Shown here piece after piece: positions 15,337 to 24,172 of a stretch of 64,000 nt of DNA. The notes below the pieces were generated by a model. The model was not told the DNA's origin. It saw only the letters and a list, made by a program, of their open reading frames with translations, and searched no databases. Each line of letters starts with the position of its first letter. The stretch's first letter is position 1. This DNA comes from Streptomyces graminilatus (GTDB lineage Bacteria > Actinomycetota > Actinomycetes > Streptomycetales > Streptomycetaceae): assembly GCF_001418565.1 (NCBI RefSeq), contig NZ_LIQQ01000027.1, positions 422 to 64,421 of the forward strand. The letters run 5' to 3'. The translations under genes and the position numbers were made by a program.

Positions 15337-16113
15337 GGCAGAAAAAAACGAGCACGCGTGCGCCACATCGCAGAAACGGCAGTCGTAGCCAGGCCGGGCG
15401 GGGAAGGAGCCGGCCTTCACGCCCGCGTCCATCGCCGCGTACCGCTCGCCTAGCTCGTCAGCGCTCACCTGGTCCAGCTTCACCGGCCGGGAAAGTCGTC
15501 CGTCCTTGGCGAGGTACCAGTCAGCATCGTTCACCTCGACGCCGTACAACTCCCGCACGGCGATGCCGTACGTCTGCAACTGGAACTTCGACTTCATGGA
15601 GCCGGTCTTGAGGTCCCGAGGCCGCACGGCATCCTTCACCGTGACGAGCTGGTCTATGTACCCGCGGACCTGCACGCCGCCCAGCTCCACCATGAAGTAC
15701 AGCTCAAGCGCTGGCACTCCATCAGGCGTCTTCCAGATGACCGGGCCCTTCTCCTTCGCCCACTCGACGTAGTAAGCCGTCTGCTTCTGCCCCAGGGCGT
15801 AACGGCGCTCGATGTCCTCGCCGCCGCTGTAGCGGCCAGCGGACAGCCAGCGGTCGGTGTTGCTCTCCTCGTCAAGAGCCTTGTTCGTCTCGGCCTCGTA
15901 CTCGTCCGAGAAGATCACCACGGCTTCCTCTGCGCTCATAGTCCGATCGGACTTCTCGTACGCTTCGGCAGCCGAGTGGAAAGCCCTGCCATGGATGGAC
16001 CAAGCCGCCGGGCTCGGCGTCACACGCTCTACGCGCTGAAGGTAGAACCTCCATCCACACTTCTCGTACTGCTCGGTCTGACTGACCGACCGGGGCTGAG
16101 TCTCAATACTCAA
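15328..16113 (-). CDS. Cas4/RecB-like exonuclease
   Basis: 261 residues. An N-terminal Cys (Y-E-K-C-G) and three C-terminal Cys (C-R-F-C and H-A-C) would hold a 4Fe-4S cluster as in Cas4/AddB. The nuclease core has H-x-x-A-E, G-Y-I-D-Q-L and R-D-L-K-T-G (the GxxD and DxKT motifs). It is expected to resect DNA ends during replication or recombination. The TTG at 16113 overlaps the previous stop as TTGA. No Cas1 or Cas2 and no CRISPR repeats are nearby, so it is a stand-alone phage enzyme. Confidence 0.85.
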   Translation of the reverse strand: MSIETQPRSVSQTEQYEKCGWRFYLQRVERVTPSPAAWSIHGRAFHSAAEAYEKSDRTMSAEEAVVIFSDEYEAETNKALDEESNTDRWLSAGRYSGGEDIERRYALGQKQTAYYVEWAKEKGPVIWKTPDGVPALELYFMVELGGVQVRGYIDQLVTVKDAVRPRDLKTGSMKSKFQLQTYGIAVRELYGVEVNDADWYLAKDGRLSRPVKLDQVSADELGERYAAMDAGVKAGSFPARPGYDCRFCDVAHACSFFSAKS

Positions 16114-16613
16114 GCAGATACCACCTTCGCGTAGCGAACGATCTTGAATGAATTGCTGCCTTCGATCCAGGCGTGCGGATGACCGAAGCTCTCACGCTCC
16201 AGCTCCATGAACGACCTCGCTCTCAGGTCCGCCTCAAGGGCGAGCGCTCGGACGTGACCCTCGCTGTCCACCTGGTCGGAGGCGATCAGGTCTACGTACT
16301 CGACACCCTCCTGCGGCTGCTTGGGGGGGTGGGCACGGGTGCTGATGATCAAGAGCCCCCAGGTTTCGTCATCCTCCGTGCACTGCATCCGAGTGCTTCG
16401 ATTGATCAAGTCATGCAGTTCGGCACGCAGTTGAAGCTCCCTCTCAACAGATGCAAGGAGTTCACTGAGAGTGCTGCCCCGCCTGAGTCCGTACAGGTCT
16501 GGAAGCCAGTGCTCGTGTGGCACATCTTCCTTGTCTCGCAGGTGATGAGCATGGCCTCCCAGGACCACCTTCGGAACCGCTCCCGAGTCCTCAATCCCCA
16601 GCTCAACAGCCAT
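16110..16613 (-). CDS. Hypothetical first gene of the early operon
   Basis: 167 residues from the ATG at 16613, preceded by GGGGGAG; a GTG at 16658 is possible but lacks such a site. Contains a helical middle (L-L-A-S-V-E-R-E-L-Q-L-R-A-E-L) and a beta-rich second half. It is the most upstream gene of the leftward operon, so it should be expressed first after induction. No family recognised. Confidence 0.6.
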   Translation of the reverse strand: MAVELGIEDSGAVPKVVLGGHAHHLRDKEDVPHEHWLPDLYGLRRGSTLSELLASVERELQLRAELHDLINRSTRMQCTEDDETWGLLIISTRAHPPKQPQEGVEYVDLIASDQVDSEGHVRALALEADLRARSFMELERESFGHPHAWIEGSNSFKIVRYAKVVSA

Positions 16614-17002
16614 AGCACTCCCCCGAGTCCCCACCCCGAAGGGCCAATGCACGTTCACAAACGAGGAGCAGGTGTGTTGCTCCTGTGAATCAACGTAGCA
16701 AGGTTAGAGATCGGTTAACACCCCCATTTTCGCAGGTGAGGGGCCCTCAGGTTCGACCCACCGACCAGTAACGGGTTGTTGTGGTCACTATTTGAAACCA
16801 AAACGATATGGATGGGACCAATCGGACAGAGCGCCATCGAGCAGAATAGTTAAGCCGGTTGACGAATACTTAGAGTAATGATCACGGGTAAGTAAAGTCG
16901 CAGCCCTACCGGCAGGCAGCCCGACGCGTGAGACGCAAAAAACCTCCCCGCGCCACATTGGCGGGGAGGTGTATACCAATCTAGCCGCGTAGCGCGAAGC
17001 GC
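16614..17002. promoter_or_regulatory. Control region before the early operon
   Basis: About 390 bases without a gene, more AT-rich than its surroundings, especially 16780-16890. It contains an AGGAGCA/TGCTCCT hairpin near 16662-16687 and the terminator of the regulator gene at 16943-16969. It must carry the main leftward promoter, but I could not identify -35/-10 boxes with confidence. Confidence 0.45.
16936..16969 (-). terminator. Terminator of the HTH regulator gene
   Basis: CCTCCCCGC (16943-16951) pairs with GCGGGGAGG (16961-16969). On the leftward strand the stem is followed by TTTTTT, a textbook intrinsic terminator 34 bases past the stop. Confidence 0.85.
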
Positions 17003-17506
17003 CTAGCTCTCCCCCCAGGGCTTCAGAGGGAGATCCAGTGCGGCGCGGTGCTTCTCGTCCGCTAGAGGCGGGCGTCCCTCGGGCCAGCGGATGACCATGC
17101 GCCCGTCCGAGTCGAGCCGGGGTTCCAGCACCCACGGACCCTCGGGCGCGTTCGGCATCAAGGCAAGGACCACGTCACCTTCACGGATCAGGGCCTCAAA
17201 GCGCTCAGACCCTCTCATCTCCAATTCCGTAAGCGCCTTATCGCCAAGCCGACGGCGCAGAAAATAGAAAAGGTCCCGCGCACGATTAAGGCGCATGAAT
17301 TTGGTTCGCTGAGTCTCAGCTTTAGGCCACACATGTTCAAGTATGTCCTGCGCCTGAGCCTTGAACGGAGCCCGCCAAATACCCATTTCCCTGAGCCGCT
17401 TATTCACGGCCTGGAAAGAAACGTCAAACATTGCGGCAATTTCCTTATCGGACTTGCCGTTTCTGTAGAGCTTCAGCAGCGCGGGGTTATCCGGCAGCTT
17501 GGTCAT
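17003..17506 (-). CDS. HTH regulator between early and late arms
   Basis: 167 residues. An N-terminal helix-turn-helix (K-S-D-K-E-I-A-A-M-F-D-V-S-F-Q-A-V-N-K-R-L) like that of resolvase/sigma region 4 proteins is followed by an alpha-beta domain and a proline-rich tail. It forms its own unit with a strong terminator, reads leftward, and sits exactly at the divergence of the early (left) and late (right) transcription. That place suits a lysis-lysogeny or late-gene regulator; this is inference, since no classical repressor is visible elsewhere except the XRE-TPR protein. Confidence 0.6.
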   Translation of the reverse strand: MTKLPDNPALLKLYRNGKSDKEIAAMFDVSFQAVNKRLREMGIWRAPFKAQAQDILEHVWPKAETQRTKFMRLNRARDLFYFLRRRLGDKALTELEMRGSERFEALIREGDVVLALMPNAPEGPWVLEPRLDSDGRMVIRWPEGRPPLADEKHRAALDLPLKPWGES

Positions 17507-18013
17507 GAAGGGCGGTCCTCATCACGCTGGAGGTCATCGCATGGCGCAGCGATCAAGTCTGAAGATACTTCCAACTCGTCACCGTTTCAAGTGTCTTGCT
17601 GGGCCTGACCAGGGGTGATCGGGTTGCAGAAGTTGAGTGTGTGACGTCCGTCTCAAGCCGGCCTCCGAGTGTCAGCAGTTCCACCCTTTGTCACCGACGT
17701 CTTTAGTGAGAGAGCGAGTGGAGCGAGCGAATGAACAGCTCAGAGATATTTTTCGAAAGACTGTTCGAATCCAGTCAAGGCGTCATGAGGGTTTGCCTCT
17801 TTGGGGGCAAACCGTAATCGCAACCCCTTTCAAAAGGTGGGTGGCTCGTACCCGTAACCGCTTCCTCTCAAACGTGAACATCCGATGACTGAACCGTCAC
17901 CACGTCTCCTGTTGACCCCCTCGTTGAGATCCGTCTCCGCGGAGTGCGCCCAGGAGCGGCCCCGGCCGCCAGACCAGCAACCGGCCGGGGCCCAAAGCCA
18001 TTGAAGGAGGGAC
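17507..18013. promoter_or_regulatory. Late-gene control region
   Basis: Around 500 bases before the HNH gene. It contains a rightward copy of the conserved repeat (17628-17644), a GGTTTGCC/GGCAAACC hairpin near 17793-17816, and a good ribosome-binding site (GAAGGAGGG) just before 18014. Open frames here are short and lack a ribosome-binding site. Confidence 0.5.
17628..17644 (+). promoter_or_regulatory. Conserved TTGAGT repeat, site 7 (rightward)
   Basis: AGAAGTTGAGTGTGTGA matches the consensus at 14 of 17 positions and points toward the late genes, whereas all copies in the leftward operons point leftward. No -10 box stands 17 bp downstream. Confidence 0.5.
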
Positions 18014-18331
18014 ATGCCCAGAGCAAAGAGCATCTGCCTTCGTACTGGGTGTCTCTCTACCACGGTCCGCGATGGCCGCTGCGCAGATCACCAGGTGCGG
18101 AGGAGCTGGGACCGGGTTTCAGCCCGCAACGCCAGCAGGCCGGCCGACTGGTCCAAGCGTAGGGCGCGGGTCCTGACGCGCGACCGCTTCCGCTGCCAGC
18201 TCTGTGGAGCCAGAGAGCAGCTCGAAGTCGACCACATAGTCCCGGTGGCCCGAGGGGGCTCATGGGAGCCAGACAACCTCTGGGTGCTGTGCAAGCCGTG
18301 CCACAAGCGCAAGACCTACAGCGAGAAGTAG
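18014..18331 (+). CDS. HNH endonuclease
   Basis: 105 residues with the HNH fold: C-Q-L-C, then V-D-H-I-V-P-V-A-R-G-G (catalytic His), then the Asn in D-N-L-W, and C-K-P-C-H. Phage HNH proteins placed immediately before the terminase genes assist packaging-linked cleavage in several siphoviruses, and that is the likely role. ATG at 18014 follows GGAGGG. First gene of the late operon. Confidence 0.9.
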   Translation: MPRAKSICLRTGCLSTTVRDGRCADHQVRRSWDRVSARNASRPADWSKRRARVLTRDRFRCQLCGAREQLEVDHIVPVARGGSWEPDNLWVLCKPCHKRKTYSEK

Positions 18332-18382
18332 TGACAGGTCCCTCCCTGGAACCTTCAAGATCATCCCTTCCTAGGAGGCCCT

Positions 18383-18712
18383 ATGGCGCGAGGCGTAATC
18401 CCCGTAACCGGCGTGAACCGGTCCGGCGTTCTGCTTCCCAATCCCACGACCGGTGACGCCATCAACAAGCACACCGTCGAGAACAACGGCCGGGTAGTGC
18501 TACTGGTCGAGAACACCGGCTCGACGGTGGCCCGCACCGTGTCCTTCCACCTTGCTCGCACGGTCGACGGCTTCAGCGTCACCCCCCGGACCGTGAGTGT
18601 CTCGGCCGGAGACACCAAGGCATGCGGCCCCTTCAACCCCAACGACTACGGCGATGACCTCCTGGTCGACGTAGACAACGCCGAGCTGAAGATCACGGCT
18701 ATCCGGGTCTGA
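18383..18712 (+). CDS. Beta-rich protein, possible decoration or head protein
   Basis: 109 residues, predicted all-beta: V-V-L-L-V-E-N-T-G, V-S-F-H-L-A-R-T-V-D-G and a D-L-L-V-D-V-D end look like an Ig-like or CARDB sandwich. Good ribosome-binding site (AGGAGG) before ATG 18383. It is followed by a strong terminator, so it may be produced separately in large amounts. Its position before the terminase argues for a virion or head accessory protein, but no family is certain. Confidence 0.6.
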   Translation: MARGVIPVTGVNRSGVLLPNPTTGDAINKHTVENNGRVVLLVENTGSTVARTVSFHLARTVDGFSVTPRTVSVSAGDTKACGPFNPNDYGDDLLVDVDNAELKITAIRV

Positions 18713-18724
18713 CACCGGACGCGA

Positions 18725-18760
18725 TCGAGCCCGCCCCCACGACTCCGGGGGCGGGCTCGA
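18725..18760 (+). terminator. Intrinsic terminator before the terminase genes
   Basis: A 14-bp perfect stem (18725-18738 with 18747-18760) of TCGAGCCCGCCCCC type, followed by TTCATTCATTCATTCAC. The ATTC tandem repeat after it resembles stretches in the AT-rich region around 53.1-53.6 kb. Confidence 0.75.
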
Positions 18761-18790
18761 TTCATTCATTCATTCACGAACGGAGAACGC

Positions 18791-18970
18791 ATGAGCGCCT
18801 GCAACGGCCACTGCGATGACTGCCCCTACACCTTCTGCACGCCGCCGGCGCCCAAGGCACCGAGGCCGAGCAAGGCACAGGAGCGACGCGGCTGGCGTCA
18901 GGACGCGCTCTTCGAGCTGGAAGACCTCGCGGACATCTGGGGTGTCGAACTGAGTCAGGTGAGGCTGTGA
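18791..18970 (+). CDS. Small Cys-rich protein before terminase
   Basis: 59 residues from the ATG at 18791. Four Cys in the first 16 residues (C-N-G-H-C-D-D-C then C) suggest a zinc knuckle, followed by a helical tail (F-E-L-E-D-L-A-D-I-W). Its TGA overlaps the GTG of the small terminase gene, so the two are coupled. Confidence 0.65.
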   Translation: MSACNGHCDDCPYTFCTPPAPKAPRPSKAQERRGWRQDALFELEDLADIWGVELSQVRL

Positions 18971-19398
18971 CTCGCGGACCACGACCGAAGGACAACGCGG
19001 TCCGGCGCAACAAGCACGAACACGCTCAGCAGCTCAGCAGCACCGCCACCGAGGGCCGAGCACTTCCCGCCGGCCTCGGGATCAAGAGTGCGGGAGCCCG
19101 CCGTTTCTGGAAGACCTGGGCGACGTCACCGCAGGCCGGAAAGTGGGCAGAGACCGACTGGGCCGAGCTGGAGATCACGACCAAGCTCGTGGACGCCCTG
19201 TTCCAAGGCGATCTGAAGTTGGCCGGTGAGATCCGCCAACGCGTCGCCAAGTGGGGCGCCACCACCGAGGACAGAGCGCGTCTCCGCATGTCCTTCGACG
19301 ACAACCAGGGCCAGGACGAGACCGCAGGCGAGGATGCCACAGCCGTCGCATCGACCACAGACATGGATGAGGAGCTGTACCGACTCCTAAGCGAATAG
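18967..19398 (+). CDS. Terminase small subunit
   Basis: 143 residues, placed directly before the large terminase. Basic N-terminus (R-G-P-R-P-K-D-N), then the actinophage pattern F-W-K-T-W followed by W-A-E-L-E-I-T-T-K-L-V-D. An acidic tail would contact the large subunit. It would recognise the packaging site. The family assignment rests on position and overall resemblance. Confidence 0.75.
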   Translation: MTRGPRPKDNAVRRNKHEHAQQLSSTATEGRALPAGLGIKSAGARRFWKTWATSPQAGKWAETDWAELEITTKLVDALFQGDLKLAGEIRQRVAKWGATTEDRARLRMSFDDNQGQDETAGEDATAVASTTDMDEELYRLLSE

Positions 19399-19410
19399 AG
19401 GTGACCGCCC

Positions 19411-20976
19411 TTGCAGACAGGAAATCTGCCCGCAGGGGTTCCGGCACCGAACGAAACGCTCGGGTACGAAATCATCCGCTGGGCACAGAAATACATCGTC
19501 CAGCCTGATGGCGAACGAGCAGGTGAATCTTGGCGATTCACCAGAGAACAGCTTCGCTTCGTTTTGTGGTTCTACGCCATCAACCCGGATGGCAGTTGGC
19601 GCTACAGCGCCGGCACTCTGCGGAGAGCCAAGGGCTGGGGCAAGACACCCTTGTTGGCTGCTCTCGCCATCGTCGAATTCATCGGCCCTTGCCGATTCTC
19701 ACACTTCAACGCTTATGGCCTCCCCGTAGCCAAACGGGTCCCGCTGCCCACGGTGCAGATCGGCGCCACGGCACTGGACCAGACCGACCAGACGCTAGAG
19801 ATGATCCGAGGAATGCTCTCGGAGTCTCCAGCCGAGAAGGAATTCGGTCTGGACATCGGCAAGTCCGTGATCCAGTTCAAAAGCGGTAAGCCCGGCACGA
19901 TCAAGCCGAAGGCGACTGCGGGAAGAACGAACGAAGGCAACCGTCCGACCTTTGCCCTGATGGACGAGGTTCATCACTGGGTCGGTTCGAATGGTGGCCC
20001 TGACTTCTACCAGGTCATCAAGCGAAACATCGAGAAGACCGCCTCTGCCGGTTCTCGATGGGTCACTACGACCAACGCGTACAACCCGAATGAGGATTCG
20101 GTCGCTCAGCAAATCCACGAGTCGGACATGGTCCGCCGGGGATTCTGGCTGTACGACTGCCTTGAGGGCGACATCGAGCATGACGAGCTGCGGGTCGAAG
20201 CCAAGGTCCGAGCCGCGCTCAAGCAGGCGTACGGGGATGCGACCTGGGCCGACATCGACGGTCTGACACGCACGATCCTCCACGACCGCACCACGCCTGA
20301 CAGCACCTACCTGCGGTTCTTCTGCAACAGGATCGCCGAGTCCTCCGACGGCTGGATGAGCCGTACCGAGTGGCTGGCCTGCCAGGACGACCAGGACCCC
20401 ATCAAGCCCGGCGATCAGATAGCCATCGGATTCGACGGCTCGATCCGCGGTGACGCGACGGGCCTCGTCGGGTGCCGACTCAGGGACGGAAAGTTCTTCG
20501 TCCTCGGACTGTGGGAAAACCCGAGAGACCCGAAGCAACCTGATTGGGAAGTCGATGTCCTGGCGGTCGAGGCCGCCGTGCATACGGCTTTCAAGACGTA
20601 CCGAGTCGAGTGGTTCTACGGCGACCCTCCCTATTGGCAGGAGAATCTAGGACGTTGGGCGCTGGAATACGGCGATGACTATGTATTCGAATTCTGGACC
20701 AACAAACCTACGCGCATGGTCCAAGCCGTTGAGAGGTTCCGCACCGCGTCTATGGTCCAAGACCTGAAGCACGACGGAAATGAAGGCCTCACCCGGCACA
20801 TTCTCAATGCGGTGACGCGTGAAGTCCCTCAGGGAATCCTGATCACCAAAGACTCTCCCCGTTCGAAAAAGAAGATCGACTTGGCGGTTTGTGCGGTGCT
20901 GGCATTCGAGGCTCGTGCGGACGCGATTGCTGACGGACGACTCAAGCAGAGGAGGCGGCGCGTCGTCGGATTCTAA
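19411..20976 (+). CDS. Terminase large subunit
   Basis: 521 residues. The ATPase has R-R-A-K-G-W-G-K-T-P (Walker A) near residue 70 and F-A-L-M-D-E-V-H-H-W (Walker B) near 185. The RNase H-like nuclease shows G-F-D-G-S and, near the C-terminus, K-K-K-I-D-L-A-V-C-A with the second Asp. It packages and cuts DNA at the procapsid. The start is TTG at 19411, 12 bases after the small subunit stop; the ribosome-binding site is weak. Confidence 0.95.
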   Translation: MQTGNLPAGVPAPNETLGYEIIRWAQKYIVQPDGERAGESWRFTREQLRFVLWFYAINPDGSWRYSAGTLRRAKGWGKTPLLAALAIVEFIGPCRFSHFNAYGLPVAKRVPLPTVQIGATALDQTDQTLEMIRGMLSESPAEKEFGLDIGKSVIQFKSGKPGTIKPKATAGRTNEGNRPTFALMDEVHHWVGSNGGPDFYQVIKRNIEKTASAGSRWVTTTNAYNPNEDSVAQQIHESDMVRRGFWLYDCLEGDIEHDELRVEAKVRAALKQAYGDATWADIDGLTRTILHDRTTPDSTYLRFFCNRIAESSDGWMSRTEWLACQDDQDPIKPGDQIAIGFDGSIRGDATGLVGCRLRDGKFFVLGLWENPRDPKQPDWEVDVLAVEAAVHTAFKTYRVEWFYGDPPYWQENLGRWALEYGDDYVFEFWTNKPTRMVQAVERFRTASMVQDLKHDGNEGLTRHILNAVTREVPQGILITKDSPRSKKKIDLAVCAVLAFEARADAIADGRLKQRRRRVVGF

Positions 20977-20988
20977 GTGAGGTAATGC

Positions 20989-22410
20989 ATGATCGTACCG
21001 CCCAATGGCTATACCGCCATGTCTCCGCCTTCCACTCCGAAGGAGTGGTTGCAGTACCTGTACGGGAAGCTGCCAGCCCCCAACTCGCCCGCCCGGATCT
21101 ATTCGCGGTACTACGAGGGAGAGCAACAGAAGCTAGCTTTCTCCCAGGCGCGATTCAAGTCCGCCTTTGCCGATGTCTTCGAGCAGTGGCGAGACAACTT
21201 TTGCGGGATGATCGTCGATTCGACGAATGAGCGTCTGCATGTCGACTGCTTCCGTCTCCCTGACTTCCCCGGCACGGACAAGGACTCTCGCGAGTTCTGG
21301 CAGCGCTCCAGCATGGATGCCTTCTCCAACAGCGTCCATCTGGACGCGCTGATCCAAGGCGTCTCGTACGTGCTCGTGTGGGCAGACCGCAACGGCGATC
21401 CGACCATCACTCCCGTCTCGGGCGAGCAGATGGCCGTGCAGTACAAGGCCGGCTCACTGACGGAGCTGGAAGCCGCGGCCCGCTTCTACCTGGACTCATG
21501 GGGCCGGCAGATAGCCACGCTGTGGACGGAGCGGTACGTCTACGAGATCCCTGTCGGTGAGACCGACTGGGAGAAGGGCACAGCAGCCCCCAACCCGCTC
21601 GGTGTGGTGCCGGTGGTCCCGTTCGCCAACAGGGTTCGGCTCGTTGGTGACCCGTACTCCGAACTCAAGAACGTCATCCCGATCCAGGACGCGATCAACA
21701 AGACGCTCATGGACGCGCTCACCGCGTCCGAGTTCGCGGCCTTCCCCCAGCGCTGGGTCACGGGCCTGGAAATCCAGGAGGACGAGCACGGCAACCCCAT
21801 AGAGCCGTTCCAGGTCGCGGTGGACAAGTTGCTCCAGGCCGAGGACCCCGGAGCCAAGTTCGGGTCCTTCTCCCCCGCTGACCTCAGCAACTACGCCTCG
21901 CTGGTCTCCCTCCTCCTTCAGCACATGGGCGCGGTCAGCCGAACGCCCCATCACTACTTCCTCGTCAACAGCGGCTCCGCCCCCTCGGGCGAGTCCCTGA
22001 TCTCTGCTGAGGCCGGTCTCGTGGCCAAGGTTAAAGAGAGAATGCTTCATTTCGGTGAAGCATGGGAGCGGGTTATCCGACTGTGTTTCGCGGTCAAGCG
22101 CGATAAGCGCCGACTCGCATACGGCATGGAGACCGTATGGAAGGACCCCGAGTACAGAACGGAAGCCCAGCACATTGACGCCCTGCTCAAGCTGAAGCTG
22201 CTCAACGTTCCGGAGGAGCAGCTTTGGTCTGACGCGGGTTACTCCGCTGCCCAGATCGAAACTTTCCGCGAAATGCGTAAGGAAGACGCGAAGGCAGCGG
22301 CAGAGGTTCAGAATCTCGGACCTCAACAGCCAGAAGCTACGCCGAGCGGCGCTAAGCCGCCTCAGGGCAATGCGGGCAACGTGAACCGCAAGCTCCACGA
22401 AACCAAGTAA
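20989..22410 (+). CDS. Portal protein (SPP1 gp6-like)
   Basis: 473 residues, the length and pattern of actinophage portals: A-P-N-S-P-A-R-I-Y-S-R-Y-Y-E-G at the start, P-V-V-P-F-A-N in the middle, I-P-I-Q-D-A-I-N-K-T-L-M-D, and a charged C-terminal tail. It forms the dodecameric ring at the head vertex. Located directly after the terminase. Confidence 0.92.
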   Translation: MIVPPNGYTAMSPPSTPKEWLQYLYGKLPAPNSPARIYSRYYEGEQQKLAFSQARFKSAFADVFEQWRDNFCGMIVDSTNERLHVDCFRLPDFPGTDKDSREFWQRSSMDAFSNSVHLDALIQGVSYVLVWADRNGDPTITPVSGEQMAVQYKAGSLTELEAAARFYLDSWGRQIATLWTERYVYEIPVGETDWEKGTAAPNPLGVVPVVPFANRVRLVGDPYSELKNVIPIQDAINKTLMDALTASEFAAFPQRWVTGLEIQEDEHGNPIEPFQVAVDKLLQAEDPGAKFGSFSPADLSNYASLVSLLLQHMGAVSRTPHHYFLVNSGSAPSGESLISAEAGLVAKVKERMLHFGEAWERVIRLCFAVKRDKRRLAYGMETVWKDPEYRTEAQHIDALLKLKLLNVPEEQLWSDAGYSAAQIETFREMRKEDAKAAAEVQNLGPQQPEATPSGAKPPQGNAGNVNRKLHETK

Positions 22411-22451
22411 CGACCCGCCGAAATGGCGTGTCCATCCGAAATGGAATCACC

Positions 22452-22973
22452 ATGACCGACGAGCAGAACCCCAAGGGCCCCGACGACCAGAAGCCGGACA
22501 ACGCCCCGGCGCCCACCGTCGAGTCCCTTCAGGCAGAAGTGGACAAGTGGAAGGCCCTTTCCCGCACGAACGAGAAGCGGTGGAACGAGGCGTCCACAGA
22601 GCTGGACACGTTCCGACAGGCGCAGATGACCGAGCAGGAGAAGGCCATCGAGGCCGCAAAGGCCGAGGCCCGTACGGCTGCGCTCTCCGAGGTCGGTACC
22701 TCGCTGGTTGCGGCAGAGATCCGTGCTCAGGCCGCGACTGCCGGCGTCACCGTGTCCACCGAGTTCCTCGACCTGAACCGATTCCTTGGGGAGAACGGCC
22801 GTGCTGACGGAGACAAGGTCAAGTCGTTCATCTCGTCTCTCCCGAAGCCCACTGCCAATCCGGAGTTCCCTCAGCTCATGGGGGCCGGACATCACCAGGC
22901 AGGCGGCAACGACATTTCCACTATGGACCCGAACGAACTCGCGGACATCATCGCGAACGGGTCGTTTATCTAA
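22452..22973 (+). CDS. Capsid scaffolding protein
   Basis: 173 residues, acidic and strongly helical in the first 90 residues (coiled-coil heptads around V-E-S-L-Q-A-E-V-D-K-W), lying between portal and capsid. The C-terminal helix would bind the capsid shell. ATG at 22452 is preferred; a GTG at 22428 is possible. No protease gene is nearby, so scaffold release may be non-proteolytic. Confidence 0.85.
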   Translation: MTDEQNPKGPDDQKPDNAPAPTVESLQAEVDKWKALSRTNEKRWNEASTELDTFRQAQMTEQEKAIEAAKAEARTAALSEVGTSLVAAEIRAQAATAGVTVSTEFLDLNRFLGENGRADGDKVKSFISSLPKPTANPEFPQLMGAGHHQAGGNDISTMDPNELADIIANGSFI

Positions 22974-22990
22974 GTCTCTCTTTCGCTTGG

Positions 22991-23012
22991 CCCTCTGCTA
23001 GAGGGGTTTTTT
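22991..23012 (+). terminator. Intrinsic terminator between scaffold and capsid genes
   Basis: CCCTCT-GCT-AGAGGG followed by GTTTTTT. Short but with a perfect U-tract, inside the late operon. Confidence 0.7.
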
Positions 23013-23030
23013 AGCACAGCCTCACAGTGC

Positions 23031-23065
23031 GCATAAAGACCCCCTCGCGGGGGGCTTCTTTATGC
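23031..23065 (+). promoter_or_regulatory. Long hairpin before the major capsid gene
   Basis: GCATAAAGA (23031-23039) pairs with TCTTTATGC (23057-23065), and CCCCC with GGGGG around a TCGC loop, with a three-base bulge. It ends 5 bases before the capsid ribosome-binding site. It may be a bidirectional terminator, or a 5' stabiliser of a processed capsid mRNA. Confidence 0.65.
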
Positions 23066-23080
23066 CCTCTGGAGGCCCCT

Positions 23081-24172
23081 TTGGCGCTTACCACGCACCA
23101 CTTTAATCTCGACCCCAAGCAGGTCACGATCGCAGCTCTCGGTCTACTCGACCGACAGCTCACTCTCGGCGGCATTCCGGCCCGATACTCGGAACTCAAC
23201 TTCACTGGCGGACTCGGTGACGTAATCAACGTCAATCGCCAGTCGCGTGGTATCCCTGTCGTTTCTCAGGGCATCTCTTCGCCGATCACCAACCCCATCA
23301 CCGGCGACAAGAACGTCTTCGCCGCGGCCTCCGACCGGCCGCTTCCGAGCGCCGACCGTAAGGCGCCGAACGGCTTCATCAACGAGTCGCGGTTTCCGGT
23401 TCAGTTGACCACCCTGGCGCAGAACGCTTCGACCCTCAGCATGGAGCAGGTTGCGTTCGACCTCAGGCAGTTCGGCTCTCAGGTCCTCTCGAAGTTGACC
23501 CGAGGCTTCGCCGAGTACTTCGACGACACCACTGCGGCGTTCATCAAGGCGAACGTCACTCGGTCCGGTCTGACCACCGGCCAGAAGAACGCCATCGGTG
23601 GCGATGTTGCAGTAACGATTCCCCAGGCGGACGGCACCGCAGCGAACATGACTCAGCGCGCTCTCGGCATCCGTTCCGCGCTGGTCGACGCCCGCATGGC
23701 GCTGAACATCGCCGACGTCCCCCAGAGCGAGCGGTTCCTGATCGCCGGCCCCGAGGTCGAGGCGATCCTTCTCAAAGACCCCGAATTCTTGGCCGTCGAC
23801 TATTCCGGCGACACGAACGCCCTGCGCCGGGCCGTCGTGGGCCGCATCTACGGCTTCGACATCGTGATCCACAACAGCTTCAGCCTGGAGATGTACCTCT
23901 TCCACCGGAGCGCTCTCCTGCTGGTCTCCGCGTGCCCCGCGATCCCGATGGGTGCCGTCAACGGTTCCACGCAGGACATCAGCGGCATCGCCACCCGCAT
24001 GCTCATCGACTACGACTTCGGGAAGAAGGCCGACACCATCGGTCTGGACACCATGTACGGTCTCGCGACCGTCAAGGAGGACCCCGACTTCAGCGTCCGA
24101 GGCACGGCCATCGGCGAGAAGTTCGTCCGTGGTTTGAAGATCAGCATCACCGAGGTTGCGCCGACCCCGTGA
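23081..24172 (+). CDS. Major capsid protein
   Basis: 363 residues from the TTG at 23081, chosen because GGAGG lies 5 bases before it and the protein then begins A-L-T-T-H-H-F-N-L-D-P, a natural capsid start. An earlier in-frame GTG at 23027 would translate through the hairpin. Length, position after scaffold, and the pattern of a P22/HK97-fold capsid (central A-N-V-T-R-S-G-L, then M-G-A-V-N-G and a beta-rich end) support the assignment. Confidence 0.88.
   Translation: MALTTHHFNLDPKQVTIAALGLLDRQLTLGGIPARYSELNFTGGLGDVINVNRQSRGIPVVSQGISSPITNPITGDKNVFAAASDRPLPSADRKAPNGFINESRFPVQLTTLAQNASTLSMEQVAFDLRQFGSQVLSKLTRGFAEYFDDTTAAFIKANVTRSGLTTGQKNAIGGDVAVTIPQADGTAANMTQRALGIRSALVDARMALNIADVPQSERFLIAGPEVEAILLKDPEFLAVDYSGDTNALRRAVVGRIYGFDIVIHNSFSLEMYLFHRSALLLVSACPAIPMGAVNGSTQDISGIATRMLIDYDFGKKADTIGLDTMYGLATVKEDPDFSVRGTAIGEKFVRGLKISITEVAPTP

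Noticed and set aside
15328-16113. CRISPR-Cas locus suggested by the Cas4-like protein
   Set aside because: No repeat-spacer array and no Cas1, Cas2 or effector is present; stand-alone Cas4-like nucleases are common in phages.
17637-17888. An 83-residue rightward frame in the late control region
   Set aside because: No ribosome-binding site, no protein character, and it overlaps repeat site 7 and a hairpin.
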